Assembly (NCBI GenBank): GCA_963708905.1
Contig: CAVPUV010000065.1
Span: 1-64,000 of the forward strand
Direction: 5' to 3'
Length of the DNA stretch: 64,000 nt
DNA from: SHZL01 sp963708905
GTDB taxonomy: Bacteria; Pseudomonadota; Gammaproteobacteria; Xanthomonadales; SZUA-36
Shown here: piece by piece, positions 8,071 through 16,891 of the stretch
Numbering within the stretch: the stretch's first letter is position 1
How the letters are laid out: the number at the start of each line of letters is the position of its first letter
Translations under genes and position numbers: made by a program
The notes under the pieces: generated by a model
Databases searched by the model: none
Told to the model about the DNA's origin: nothing
What the model saw: the letters and a program-made list of their open reading frames with translations, nothing else

Positions 8071-9036
8071 TCAGCCGGCAAAAAGAGGGGTGCCATTCGC
8101 CTGGTGCCATTGCAAAATGCCATTCCATATGTCCTCCGCGGTTTCGGCATACCAGAACAAATCACGGTCTTCGGCATCGATCACGCCTTCCTCGACCAGG
8201 AAATCAATATTTACGACCTGACGCCAGTAGTCTTCACCCACGAGCACGATGGGCACGGGCTTGATCGTGCGCGTTTGTACCAGGGTCAGGGTTTCGAACA
8301 GTTCGTCCAGGGTGCCAAAGCCGCCTGGAAACGCCACCAGCGCCCTGGTGCGCAGCAGGAAGTGCAGCTTGCGCACGGCAAAGTAGTGAAAGCGGAAGCA
8401 CAAATCCGGCGTGATATACGGATTCGGGTATTGCTCATGCGGCAGATGAATGTTCAAGCCGATGGATTGGCTGCCGGCATCATAGGCGCCGCGATTGGCG
8501 GCTTCCATGATGCCGGGACCGCCCCCGGTCATGATCACCAGACATCCGTCGTCCAGAGCCTGTCCGGCCATAGCCACCCTGCGGCTGAATTCGCGCGCGA
8601 CTTCATAATAATAGCTCTTGGCCAGGATCCGTTGCGCAATGGCCAGGCGCTGTTGCAGCTCTGCGTTGTCCGCATCCGCATCCAGTTGTCCGCGCAACGC
8701 ATCGGCCTTGATTCGCGCGGCGGCAGGTTCGGCGATGCGCGTGCTGCCGAAAACAACGATGGTATGCCGGATGCCGTGTTGCTCAAGCAGCAGTTCGGGT
8801 TTCTGGTAGTCGATTTGCAAGCGTACGCCGCGGGTTTCCGCCAGGTTGAGAAAGCTCACATCCTGGTCCGCCTGGCGGTAGCTGGGGCTGTCCATGATCG
8901 CCCTGATGCGGCGCGCCGCGTCGGGATCCACGGCCGTAGATTTAGGCTGTTCCCCGGGCAAAGGCTCGCATCGATGCTGCGGATGCGGCGGAGTTGGAAT
9001 CTCCGGGTGCGTGGCCGTTACGTTTTTTTTCTTCAT
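8071..9036 (-). CDS. LOG family protein (TIGR00730-type)
   Basis: This 321-residue Rossmann-like protein carries both family signatures: 'MTGGGPGIMEAANRGAYDAG' near residue 168 and 'AFPGGFGTLDELFETLTLVQT' near residue 234. These form the nucleotide-binding and catalytic site of cytokinin riboside-5'-monophosphate phosphoribohydrolases, formerly misnamed lysine decarboxylases. About 90 extra N-terminal residues precede the core, as in longer proteobacterial members. GGAG overlaps the stop codon of the upstream permease gene at 9048, so translation is probably coupled and the gene is the last of a MacAB-type operon. Its real bacterial substrate is not known; nucleotide cleavage is inferred. Confidence 0.85.
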   Translation of the reverse strand: MKKKNVTATHPEIPTPPHPQHRCEPLPGEQPKSTAVDPDAARRIRAIMDSPSYRQADQDVSFLNLAETRGVRLQIDYQKPELLLEQHGIRHTIVVFGSTRIAEPAAARIKADALRGQLDADADNAELQQRLAIAQRILAKSYYYEVAREFSRRVAMAGQALDDGCLVIMTGGGPGIMEAANRGAYDAGSQSIGLNIHLPHEQYPNPYITPDLCFRFHYFAVRKLHFLLRTRALVAFPGGFGTLDELFETLTLVQTRTIKPVPIVLVGEDYWRQVVNIDFLVEEGVIDAEDRDLFWYAETAEDIWNGILQWHQANGTPLFAG

Positions 9037-9047
9037 CGCATTGCTCC

Positions 9048-10253
9048 TTACTCGTGGCGCAGGGCGTCTATGGGGTTCAGCCGGGCGGCCTTGCGCGCCG
9101 GGAAGAAACCAAAAATCACACCGACGGCGGCGGAAAACAGGAACGCTACCACCACGATGCTGCCATTGAGTATGAATGGCACATTAAGCGCCGTTGTTGC
9201 CGCCACCGAGGCGGCCAGTGCCACCGCGATGCCGATGACACCACCCAGGGACGACAGTACCATGGCTTCCACCAGGAACTGCAACAGCACCTCGCGTTCC
9301 AGGGCGCCGATAGCCAGACGGATGCCGATCTCGCGGGTGCGTTCGGTCACCGAGACCAGCATGATATTCATGATGCCGATACCTCCCACCAGCAGGCTGA
9401 CAGCCGCCACCGCGCCCAGCAGGGTGGTGAGAATACGTGTGGTCCCCGCCAGCGTACGGGCGATTTCCTTCATGTCCAGCACGTTGAAGTCATCATCCTG
9501 ATATTGTGATATGTGGCGCCGTTCGCGCATGAGCAGTTCGATGTCACGCTTGACCCTTTCGGTGTCGGCGCCCTCGCGGGCGGAGAGCTGAATCATATCC
9601 ACGTCCTGGTTACCAGCCACGCGGCGCCAGAAAGTGCGCAGTGGCATCAGCACCAGGTCGTCCTGATCGCTGCCCATGGCGGACTGACCCTTGGAATCCA
9701 GTACCCCGATGACCTGGCAAGACATCTTGTCGACCCGGATATTGCCGCCGATGGCATCCTGTCCACCGAACAGCTGCCGCTGCACCGTGGCGCCGATGAT
9801 GCACATCGCGCTGCCGCCGCGCAGCTCGCCGTCGTTGAATTTACGGCCTTTGGCCAGGGACCAGTTGCGCACCGTGAAAAACATGTTGTCGGTTCCATTC
9901 ACGGTGGTGGACCAGTTCTGATTGCCAAATACCACGGTCATGCCCTTGGATGCTGACGGCGCCACTGCAGACAGCGAGTTGGTCTGGCGGACGAGTGCCT
10001 CTGCATCGCGGATGGTGAACGGCGCCGCTGCCGCTCGTTGTCCCAAACCTCTTTGCTGGCCGGGGCGCAGCATGAGCAGGTTGCTGCCGAGACTGGAAAT
10101 CTGTGCAGTCACCTGCGCCGTGGCGCCGCCGCCGATGGTGACCATGGTAATCACTGCACCCACACCTATGACGATGCCGAGGATCGTGAGGAAGGATCGC
10201 AACACGTTACGGCGGATCTCGCGCGAGGCCAGCAATAGCGCGTTCCAGATCAC
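9048..10253 (-). CDS. MacB-type ABC transporter permease
   Basis: This 401-residue protein begins 'IWNALLLASREIRRNVLRSFLTILGIVIGVGAVI', a first membrane helix typical of MacB/FtsX permeases. A large periplasmic domain (about residues 45-280, MacB_PCD type) follows, then three membrane helices around 285-390. The conserved 'TERTREIGIRLAIGA' stretch is present. It ends '...FPARKAARLNPIDALRHE', the usual MacB C-terminus. The start is GTG at 10253, overlapping the ATPase stop (GTGA). With the separate ATPase and adaptor genes it forms a tripartite efflux or lipoprotein-type mechanotransmission pump. The substrate is not predictable. Confidence 0.9.
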   Translation of the reverse strand: MIWNALLLASREIRRNVLRSFLTILGIVIGVGAVITMVTIGGGATAQVTAQISSLGSNLLMLRPGQQRGLGQRAAAAPFTIRDAEALVRQTNSLSAVAPSASKGMTVVFGNQNWSTTVNGTDNMFFTVRNWSLAKGRKFNDGELRGGSAMCIIGATVQRQLFGGQDAIGGNIRVDKMSCQVIGVLDSKGQSAMGSDQDDLVLMPLRTFWRRVAGNQDVDMIQLSAREGADTERVKRDIELLMRERRHISQYQDDDFNVLDMKEIARTLAGTTRILTTLLGAVAAVSLLVGGIGIMNIMLVSVTERTREIGIRLAIGALEREVLLQFLVEAMVLSSLGGVIGIAVALAASVAATTALNVPFILNGSIVVVAFLFSAAVGVIFGFFPARKAARLNPIDALRHE

Positions 10254-10969
10254 GCGCGGATGGTTCCGTTATGAACCAGACCGTCGAGGAAATGCATGAC
10301 GCGGTGGGCGTAGGCGGCCATATCCGCCTCGTGGGTTACCATGATGATGGTCAGCCCGTGCTCTTTGTTCAGGCGCACCAGCAACTCCATGATCTCGCGG
10401 CTGCGCGCGCTATCCAGGTTGCCGGTGGGTTCGTCAGCCAGCAGCACCGTTGGTTCGGTGACCATGGCCCGGGCGATGGCCACCCGCTGTTGTTGACCGG
10501 TGGAGAGTTCGGCGGGGGAATGATGCTGCCACGCGCTCAGGCCCATGGCATCCAGGGACCGCATCGCCTGTGCCCGGCGCTGAGCCAGGGGCACACCGCG
10601 ATAGATCAGTGGCAACTCCACATTTTCCAGCGCCGAAGTGCGCGCCAACAGATTGAATCCCTGGAACACGAAGCCCAGGAAATAGCGCCGCAGCAAGGCT
10701 CGTTCATCACGCGACAGTCGGCCCACATCCGTCCCCTGGAACAGGAACTGGCCGGCAGTGGGCGTATCCAGGCAGCCCAGAATATTCATGCAGGTGGACT
10801 TGCCAGAACCGCTCGGGCCCATCATGGCGACGAACTCGCCGGCCTGGATACGCATGTCCACGCCACGCAAGGCACGCACCTGCGCCTGCCCGCTGCCGTA
10901 GACCTTGCTGACGGCGCGTAATTCGATCACAGCGGCCGGTACTTCGGCCTGGGCGGCGTGCGGGGTCAT
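10250..10969 (-). CDS. MacB-type ABC transporter ATP-binding protein
   Basis: This 239-residue ATPase has Walker A 'GPSGSGKST' near residue 52 and a signature variant 'LSTGQQQRVAIARA' near residue 155, where the family usually has LSGGQQQR. Walker B 'VLLADEPTGNLD' and the switch His in 'IIMVTHEAD' are present. Length and sequence match LolD/MacB-class ATPases that energise a separate permease. Start and stop codons overlap those of the adaptor and the permease, so the three genes form one translationally coupled operon. The T for G substitution in the signature motif is worth noting but may be tolerated. Confidence 0.93.
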   Translation of the reverse strand: MTPHAAQAEVPAAVIELRAVSKVYGSGQAQVRALRGVDMRIQAGEFVAMMGPSGSGKSTCMNILGCLDTPTAGQFLFQGTDVGRLSRDERALLRRYFLGFVFQGFNLLARTSALENVELPLIYRGVPLAQRRAQAMRSLDAMGLSAWQHHSPAELSTGQQQRVAIARAMVTEPTVLLADEPTGNLDSARSREIMELLVRLNKEHGLTIIMVTHEADMAAYAHRVMHFLDGLVHNGTIRA

Positions 10970-12294
10970 TCCGCTGTCCTGTTTACGTCCACCACGAGCA
11001 GCATACCGGGCTGCAGATCGCCCGCCAGCACCTCGGTCAACTGGCCATCGGTGGCACCTGCTTTGACGGTTATCGCCACTGGCTGGCCGTCACGCAAGCT
11101 CCAGACCCGTTGTTCACGCGTTCCAGCCGCCGCCGATCCACGGGGCGCCGAACCGGCGCCCCGCGACGACCGCGGGAACAGCCGGCTCAACAGGCTGCCC
11201 CCACCGGAGTCCCTGGCTGGACCGAGCGGCGGTGTGAAGCGTAACGAGGCGTTAGGCACCAGCAAGACGTCCCGATACTCGCCGACCACAATTTCTACTG
11301 TGGCGGTCATACCCGGGCGCAGGGCCAGATCGGAGTTATCCACCGTCAGAACGGTCTGGTAAGTTACTACGCCCTGCACCGTCTGTGGCGCATAACGCAC
11401 CTGGTCGATCATGGCGGGGAAGATGCGTCCGGGGAAGGCATCGACACTGAAACTGGCTGGCTGACCTTGCTGCACCTGCCCTACGTCCGCCTCGTCCACA
11501 GCTACGTTCAGTTCCATCTGTGTCAGGTTTTCCGCCAGGGTGAACAGCACGGGCGTCTGCAACGAGGCGGCTACGGTCTGACCCAGTTCCACCTGGCGCA
11601 GGAGCACGATGCCGTCGATTGGCGAACGGATTTCTGCCTTATCCAGGGTGGTGCGGTCGGTGTCCACCTGGGCCTGGGCCTGAGTCACCTGGCCATGGGC
11701 CACTTCCACACCTGCGGTGGCGCGAGTGAAGGCTGCACGCGCGACATCGAGGTCATCCTGGGAAGCCATGGCCTTGGCCGCCAATGTTTTGAGCCGGTCG
11801 TACTTGCTTTGGGTTTCCGTCAAAGTGGCCTGTGCGTCCAGCACCCTGGCTCGCGCCAGTTCCAAACCTGCCATGGACTGACGCAGTCTGGCACTGAGCT
11901 GATCGGTATTCAGCGTAGCCATGACCTGGCCGCGCGTTACACGGTCGTTGAAGTCGACGGCCAGGGACGCTACTGTGCCGGAAATTTCCGTACCCACATC
12001 GACCTGGTTCACCGGTTGCAGCGTGCCCGTCGCAGTGACGTTCACCGTCAGATCGCCCCGGCTGACCTCGGCTGTCTGGAATTTCAGTACCGTGGGGCTG
12101 TGGGTGAAATACGCCGCGATTCCCCAGACAGCGAGCGCGATCCCGGCCAGAAGCACATCCATATCACGGTCTTGCGCCGCCGGCCACCCAATCGCGCGAG
12201 CGCCAGCACTTGTGCCAATTCGCTGGGTGGATCCGATCTGTCGTCCGTCATGGCTGGAACTGCTTCCCGTGTCTGGGGTGTGGGGTCGAGGCAT
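10966..12294 (-). CDS. Periplasmic adaptor (MacA/HlyD-type) of ABC efflux pump
   Basis: This protein has 442 residues from the ATG at 12294, which follows AAAGGG; a TTG five codons upstream is the alternative. An unusually long Ser/Gly-rich N-terminal tail of about 50 residues precedes the single membrane anchor (DVLLAGIALAVWGIAAYF). The lipoyl half motif 'VGTEISGTVASLAVDFNDRVTRGQVMATLN' is followed by an alpha-helical hairpin and the second lipoyl half 'AEIRSPIDGIVLLRQVELGQTV'. Beta-barrel and membrane-proximal domains complete the fold. It should link the MacB-like pump to an outer-membrane channel, which is not encoded nearby. The 115-bp gap to the divergent P-type ATPase should hold both promoters. 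Confidence 0.88.
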   Translation of the reverse strand: MPRPHTPDTGSSSSHDGRQIGSTQRIGTSAGARAIGWPAAQDRDMDVLLAGIALAVWGIAAYFTHSPTVLKFQTAEVSRGDLTVNVTATGTLQPVNQVDVGTEISGTVASLAVDFNDRVTRGQVMATLNTDQLSARLRQSMAGLELARARVLDAQATLTETQSKYDRLKTLAAKAMASQDDLDVARAAFTRATAGVEVAHGQVTQAQAQVDTDRTTLDKAEIRSPIDGIVLLRQVELGQTVAASLQTPVLFTLAENLTQMELNVAVDEADVGQVQQGQPASFSVDAFPGRIFPAMIDQVRYAPQTVQGVVTYQTVLTVDNSDLALRPGMTATVEIVVGEYRDVLLVPNASLRFTPPLGPARDSGGGSLLSRLFPRSSRGAGSAPRGSAAAGTREQRVWSLRDGQPVAITVKAGATDGQLTEVLAGDLQPGMLLVVDVNRTAE

Positions 12295-12425
12295 GGACCC
12301 TTTTCGCAATGAAAAGTGCCAGCCGCCGTTCTATTCCTTGTACGATTCGGTGGCAGCCCGCGCTGTCAGGATTCAGAATATCGGCAAGGCAAAAACAAAG
12401 TATACGAACAAATTGTGAACAAACC

Positions 12426-14723
12426 ATGGATCGATCCCCAGTAACGGAATATTACTGGAGCCATTGCGCGGACGAAGTGCTCGATGCTTTGGGCAGCCAT
12501 CGGCACGGGCTGAGCGCGGAAGCCGCGGCCGGGCGTTTGCGGCAATACGGACGCAACACACTCGCTGCGGGACCCGGACAAAGCAAAGCCTTGCGCTTGT
12601 TCCTCGACCGCTTCCGCAGCCCCCTGGTGCTGATTCTGGTCTTTGCGGCGGTCGTGGCCTTCATCGTACACGATTGGCTGGACGCGCTGATCGTCCTGGC
12701 CATTGTGATTATTACCGCGGTGCTGGGGTTTATCCAGGAATACCGCGCCACCCGTGCGGTGGACAAGCTGCGCCAGCGGGTATCGGTGAAGTCAACGGTT
12801 GTGCGCGGCGGACAGAAGTTTTTAATCCCCTCCGAGGAAGTGGTGCCTGGCGATATCGTTCAGCTCACGGCAGGCAGCCTGATCCCCGCCGACGGTATGC
12901 TGCTTGAGGCCAGGGACTTTTTCGTCTCCCAGGCGCTGTTGACCGGGGAGACCTTTCCGGTGGAAAAGCAACCCGGCGTGGCGGCGCAAAGCGCCGGTTT
13001 GATGGAACGCCGGAATTGCGTATACATGGGCACCTCGGTGCGCAGTGGTACGGCAGCGGCCCTGATGGTGCATACCGGGAAAGATACGAGCTACGGCCAG
13101 ATCGCCGATAAACTGGCGCTACGCCCGCCGGAGACCGAGTTCGAGCGTGGCCTGCGTCACTTCGGCGCCTTGTTGCTGCGCATCATGATGGTCATCGTGC
13201 TGGTCATCCTGGTCATCAACATCGCATTGCAACACCCGACCATCGAAACGGTATTGTTTGCCATGGCCCTGGCGGTCGGGCTGTCGCCTGAATTGCTGCC
13301 GGCCATCCTCACCATCACGCTGGCACGCGGCGCGAAGAACATGGCCAAGCTCGGGGTGATCGTCAAACGCCTGAACGCCATCGAGAATCTGGGCAGCATG
13401 GACGTGCTCTGCACCGACAAAACCGGCACCCTGACGAAAGGCGTGGTGCAATTGGATAATGCGCTGGATGTTGCCGGACAGCCGTGTGCGGCGGTGTTGC
13501 GCCACGCTTATCTTAATTCCAGCCTGCAGACCGGGCTGGCCAATCCGCTGGATGAGGCCGTCGTGGCGGCAGGTGAGCAGGCCGGCGTGGATGTGCCGGA
13601 CTGTCACAAGCTGGATGAAATCCCCTATGATTTCGTGCGCAAGCGTCTGAGTATCGTGGTTGGTCAGCAACGGGATGCATCCGCGCTGCTGATCACCAAG
13701 GGCGCTTTGCAGAATGTGCTGGATGTCTGCGACCGGGTTCAGGATGGTGCGCTAAGCTTGCCATTGGACGCGGCGCGCTATCAGGCGATCAAGCAGCGTT
13801 TCGCCGACTGGAGCGGGCAGGGATACCGTGTTCTGGGGCTGGCACAAAAAGCCGTGCCTGCAGGCGATATGTATACGCGGCATGACGAGCAGGGCCTGGT
13901 GTTTACCGGTTTTCTGTTGTTCTTCGACCCGCCGGAGGCCGGTGTGCGCAAGACCCTGGATGAATTGCGCCGGCGGGGCGTGCGGCTCAAGATCATCACC
14001 GGGGACAATCATCTCGTCGCGCGGCACGTGGCGGAAGCCGTCGGCATCAAGGTGAAGCGCATCATCACGGGCTCCGAACTGGCTGCCATGAAGGATGAGG
14101 CCTTGTGGCATCTCGCCCCGCGCGCGACCTTGTTCGCCGAAGTCGATCCGAATCAGAAAGAACGTATCATCACCGCGTTGCAGAAAACCGGTCACGTGGT
14201 GGGCTATCTGGGTGATGGCATCAATGACGCACCGGCGCTGCATGCTGCTATCCCTGCCATGGGCATTGCCGGCGACCATGTGGATCGGGACTGGGAACGT
14301 ACGCCGCATCGCTGGGACATGAAGATGATCCGCAATTTCATGATCACCTTCGGCCTGGTCAGTACGGTATTCGACCTTCTGACCTTTGCGGTTTTATTGT
14401 ACTTCGCAGGTGAGGCGGCCGCAGTGTTCCGCACCGGCTGGTTCGTGGAATCCCTGCTCACCGAGCTGTTGATCCTGTTCGTCATCCGTACCCGCAAGCC
14501 TTTCCATCAAAGCAGGGCTGGACGATTCCTGGTCTGGAGCACAGCAGGCATCGTGTTGCTCACGCTGATGCTGCCTTATCTGCCCATCGGCAGGGTGTTC
14601 GATTTCGTCCCCTTGCCGGTTCCCGTTCTCGTCGCTATTTTGCTTGTTACGGGGCTCTACGTGGTGGCGTCCGAGTTCACCAAGCGCGCATTCTTCCGGC
14701 GTTTTGATAAGCAATTCAGGTGA
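12426..14723 (+). CDS. P-type cation ATPase (MgtA-like) with internal deletion
   Basis: This is a 765-residue type III-like P-ATPase. It has the N-terminal cation ATPase domain, actuator motif 'LTGETFPVEK', the phosphorylation motif CTDKTGTLTKG with Asp about 331, and the hinge 'GDGINDAPAL'. Directly after 'GDGINDAPALHAA' the sequence jumps to 'MGIAGDHVDRDWERTPHRWDMK', which in MgtA-type pumps lies about 85-90 residues further on. The distal P-domain and roughly two membrane helices are therefore missing, at about base 14250, without a frame change. MgtA-type enzymes are usually near 850-900 residues, in agreement. The protein is probably not a functional pump unless the deletion is an assembly artefact. 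Confidence 0.85.
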   Translation: MDRSPVTEYYWSHCADEVLDALGSHRHGLSAEAAAGRLRQYGRNTLAAGPGQSKALRLFLDRFRSPLVLILVFAAVVAFIVHDWLDALIVLAIVIITAVLGFIQEYRATRAVDKLRQRVSVKSTVVRGGQKFLIPSEEVVPGDIVQLTAGSLIPADGMLLEARDFFVSQALLTGETFPVEKQPGVAAQSAGLMERRNCVYMGTSVRSGTAAALMVHTGKDTSYGQIADKLALRPPETEFERGLRHFGALLLRIMMVIVLVILVINIALQHPTIETVLFAMALAVGLSPELLPAILTITLARGAKNMAKLGVIVKRLNAIENLGSMDVLCTDKTGTLTKGVVQLDNALDVAGQPCAAVLRHAYLNSSLQTGLANPLDEAVVAAGEQAGVDVPDCHKLDEIPYDFVRKRLSIVVGQQRDASALLITKGALQNVLDVCDRVQDGALSLPLDAARYQAIKQRFADWSGQGYRVLGLAQKAVPAGDMYTRHDEQGLVFTGFLLFFDPPEAGVRKTLDELRRRGVRLKIITGDNHLVARHVAEAVGIKVKRIITGSELAAMKDEALWHLAPRATLFAEVDPNQKERIITALQKTGHVVGYLGDGINDAPALHAAIPAMGIAGDHVDRDWERTPHRWDMKMIRNFMITFGLVSTVFDLLTFAVLLYFAGEAAAVFRTGWFVESLLTELLILFVIRTRKPFHQSRAGRFLVWSTAGIVLLTLMLPYLPIGRVFDFVPLPVPVLVAILLVTGLYVVASEFTKRAFFRRFDKQFR

Positions 14724-14727
14724 CAGG

Positions 14728-15708
14728 GTGACGCTGAACACGGAAGTCGCCGGCAAGCCGGCGGGGCACAGACTCAGAACCTGGTTTATCGGGCTGTTGT
14801 TATTATCGGGCGCGATATTTCTGCTGACCCATTTCACTGAACTGGAGCACTTTACCCAGCTCGTTCGCCAGGCCGAACCCGCATGGCTGGTTCTGGCCTT
14901 GTTGCTTCAGGCTGCAACTTACGTCAGTGCTGCCGGCGTGTGGTACCTGGCTCTCAGGCAGGAAGGTCAGGCTCACTCACTCCGGTCTCTGGTCCCCTTG
15001 GGTGTCGCCAAATTGTTTTCCGACCGGGTCATGCCCAGCGCCGGCATGAGCGGTGCAGCCTTCCTTGTCGCCGCCTTGAGCCGCCGCCGGGTCCCGGTGC
15101 GGATATGCATGGCTATACTGCTGTTGAGCCTGGTGACCTATTACGGGGCCTATATGGCCGCTGTGTTCGTGAGTGTTCTGCTATTGTGGTTTTACCACGC
15201 CCTGCATGTCTGGATCATTGCCGTCGTGATCGTCTTCTGTCTTTTCGCCGTGGGCGTTCCGGCGGGAGCCTTGTGGATGCGCAGTCTGGGCAGGAAGGAA
15301 CTGCCGGCCTTTTTGCTGAAGATTCCCGGCGTAAGCGAATTCATGAGCAATATTGCGTCCGCGCCGCGCGAACTGTTGCGCAGTCCGGCGCTGATCACTT
15401 CCACGGTCTTGCTGAGCGGGTTGGTTTTCATACTGGATGCAGCCACTTTGTGGGTCATGTTACAAGTGGTGGGTATAAACGTGTCGTTTGGGGTGGCCTT
15501 CCCGAGTTTTGTGCTGGCCTCCATGGTGGCGACCATCGGGCCGATTCCGCTTGGCCTTGGCACTTTCGAAGTGACCTGTGTGAGCACGCTTGGCGCGCTG
15601 GGCGTGGGAATCGAGGCGGCACTCACCGCGACCCTGCTGCTGCGCGGATTCACCATGTGGATGCCAATCCTGCCAGGGATGTGGCTGGCGCGAAGAGCGC
15701 TGCGCTGA
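14728..15708 (+). CDS. Lysylphosphatidylglycerol synthase TM-region family membrane protein
   Basis: This 326-residue polytopic protein shows the UPF0104/LPG_synthase_TM pattern: about eight hydrophobic helices, 'AEPAWLVLALLLQAATYVSAA' near residue 50, and 'IGPIPLGLGTFEVTCVSTLGALGV' near residue 270 followed by 'LLLRGFTMWMPILPGMWL'. Proteins of this family are the flippase-like part of MprF or stand-alone membrane proteins of unknown substrate. I chose the GTG at 14728, four bases after the ATPase stop; it leaves no overlap and places the first helix near the N-terminus. The gene is probably co-transcribed with the P-type ATPase. Confidence 0.8.
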   Translation: MTLNTEVAGKPAGHRLRTWFIGLLLLSGAIFLLTHFTELEHFTQLVRQAEPAWLVLALLLQAATYVSAAGVWYLALRQEGQAHSLRSLVPLGVAKLFSDRVMPSAGMSGAAFLVAALSRRRVPVRICMAILLLSLVTYYGAYMAAVFVSVLLLWFYHALHVWIIAVVIVFCLFAVGVPAGALWMRSLGRKELPAFLLKIPGVSEFMSNIASAPRELLRSPALITSTVLLSGLVFILDAATLWVMLQVVGINVSFGVAFPSFVLASMVATIGPIPLGLGTFEVTCVSTLGALGVGIEAALTATLLLRGFTMWMPILPGMWLARRALR

Positions 15709-15744
15709 AGGGTTGCCGTTGGGAGAAATGCTGGAAGGAGTCAA

Positions 15745-15796
15745 GGGGTCAGAGTAAAGTGCCAGAGTAGTTACTCTGGCACTTTACTCTGACCCC
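15745..15796. repeat. REP-like palindrome, short form
   Basis: A 52-bp near-perfect palindrome runs from GGGGTCAGAGTAAAGTGCC to its complement, with a core of a few bases (AGAGTAGTTACTCT). An identical copy is at 16822-16873, and the arms recur in three 85-bp elements at 30.7-32.6 kb. The style (GGGGTCAGAGT arm) resembles REP sequences mobilised by RAYT transposases in gammaproteobacteria. No RAYT gene is in the window. Confidence 0.88.
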
Positions 15797-15818
15797 CCGA
15801 TGCCATTGGGAGGCTAGC

Positions 15819-16142
15819 ATGGCTGAAACAGCAACCGATGTTCTCGCACAAGTCCGGCAGTGGCGGGAGGCCGGCAAGGGCGTTGCGCTCGCCACGGTCG
15901 TCAACACCTGGGGTTCCTCGCCCTGCCAGGCCGGCAGCCATTTGGCAGTCAACGACGACAGCGCGTTCGTGGGTTCCGTTTCGGGCGGTTGCATCGAGGG
16001 CGCGGTGGTGACCGAAGCCCTGCAGGTGATCGCCGGCGGGCAACCGCGCCAGCTCGAATTCGGCGTGAGCGACGACATGGCCTGGTCTGTTGGCCTGGCC
16101 TGTGGCGGCACCGTGCGGATCTATCTCGAGCGCGTCGAATGA
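15819..16142 (+). CDS. XdhC/CoxI family protein, N-domain only
   Basis: This 107-residue protein corresponds to the N-terminal XdhC/CoxI domain. It has 'GVALATVVNTWGSSPCQAGSHLAV' and the conserved 'FVGSVSGGCIEGAVVTEAL' near residue 47, and ends with 'SVGLACGGTVRIYLE'. XdhC/CoxI proteins insert sulfurated molybdenum cofactor into xanthine dehydrogenase/CO dehydrogenase-type enzymes. The Rossmann half is encoded by the next gene, whose ATG overlaps this TGA (ATGA). No molybdoenzyme structural gene lies nearby. The pair sits between two identical palindromic repeats. Confidence 0.9.
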   Translation: MAETATDVLAQVRQWREAGKGVALATVVNTWGSSPCQAGSHLAVNDDSAFVGSVSGGCIEGAVVTEALQVIAGGQPRQLEFGVSDDMAWSVGLACGGTVRIYLERVE

Positions 16143-16834
16143 AACGCGAGTATCTGCAGCAGGTTCTCGCCGCCCAGGCGCAAAAGCGGCCCATCGCCGT
16201 CGCGACCCGGCTCGCCGACGGCGCTCAGTCGGTCTGCGACGGCAGCACCTGCAGCGGCGCGCTGGCCTTGAACACCGAACAGCGTGCGGAAGCGCGCGAA
16301 TTGCTGGTGACCGGCCGCAGCGCCTGTCTCACGGCCAGCGGGGGCGAGATTTTCCTGCGCAGCTACACGCCGCCCGCCCGGCTGGTGGTGATCGGCGCGG
16401 TGCACATCGCGCAGTTCCTGGCGCCGATGGCGGCGCTTGCCGGCTTCGAGGTGATCGTCATCGATCCGCGCGCGGCCTTTGCCACCGTGGCGCGCTTTCC
16501 CGGCGTAGAGTTGGTCATTGAATGGCCTGGCCCGGCCCTGGAGCGGATCGGCCTGGATGACCACACCGCGCTGGTGACGCTCACCCACGATCCCAAGCTG
16601 GACGATCCCGCGCTTCGTGCCGCGCTGCAAAGCCCGGTGTTCTATATCGGTGCGCTGGGCAGCAGCCGCACCCATGCCAGGCGCATCGAGCGCCTGCGCG
16701 AACACGGCCTGGCGGAACGCGCGCCGCGCATCCATGCACCGGTGGGCCTTGACCTCGGCGGCCGCGCCGCCGCCGAAATTGCGGTCTCCGTGCTGGCGCA
16801 GGTGATACAACAACGCTACATGGGGTCAGAGTAA
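16139..16834 (+). CDS. XdhC family protein, Rossmann domain
   Basis: This 231-residue protein has a short N-terminal XdhC-like stretch and a C-terminal XdhC Rossmann domain: 'RLVVIGAVHIAQFLAPMAALAGFEVIVIDPR' near residue 80, 'ALVTLTHDPKLDDPAL' and 'YIGALGSSRTHARRIERL'. It is the partner of the preceding N-domain gene, with a 4-bp overlap, for Mo-cofactor maturation. The last codons (M-G-S-E-stop) are read from the palindromic repeat beginning at 16822, so the repeat provides the stop codon. Confidence 0.88.
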   Translation: MKREYLQQVLAAQAQKRPIAVATRLADGAQSVCDGSTCSGALALNTEQRAEARELLVTGRSACLTASGGEIFLRSYTPPARLVVIGAVHIAQFLAPMAALAGFEVIVIDPRAAFATVARFPGVELVIEWPGPALERIGLDDHTALVTLTHDPKLDDPALRAALQSPVFYIGALGSSRTHARRIERLREHGLAERAPRIHAPVGLDLGGRAAAEIAVSVLAQVIQQRYMGSE

Positions 16835-16873
16835 AGTGCCAGAGTAGTTACTCTGGCACTTTACTCTGACCCC
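16822..16873. repeat. REP-like palindrome, short form, second copy
   Basis: The sequence is identical to the element at 15745-15796. It begins within the last codons of the XdhC Rossmann gene and ends 18 bases before the FMN reductase start. The two copies exactly bracket the XdhC gene pair. Confidence 0.88.
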
Positions 16874-16891
16874 TTAACTCTGGAGACCGGC

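Noticed and set aside
7861..9501. A 546-codon open frame on the plus strand
   Set aside because: It runs antisense through the LOG and permease genes, whose motifs are clear. No ribosome site and no domain was seen.
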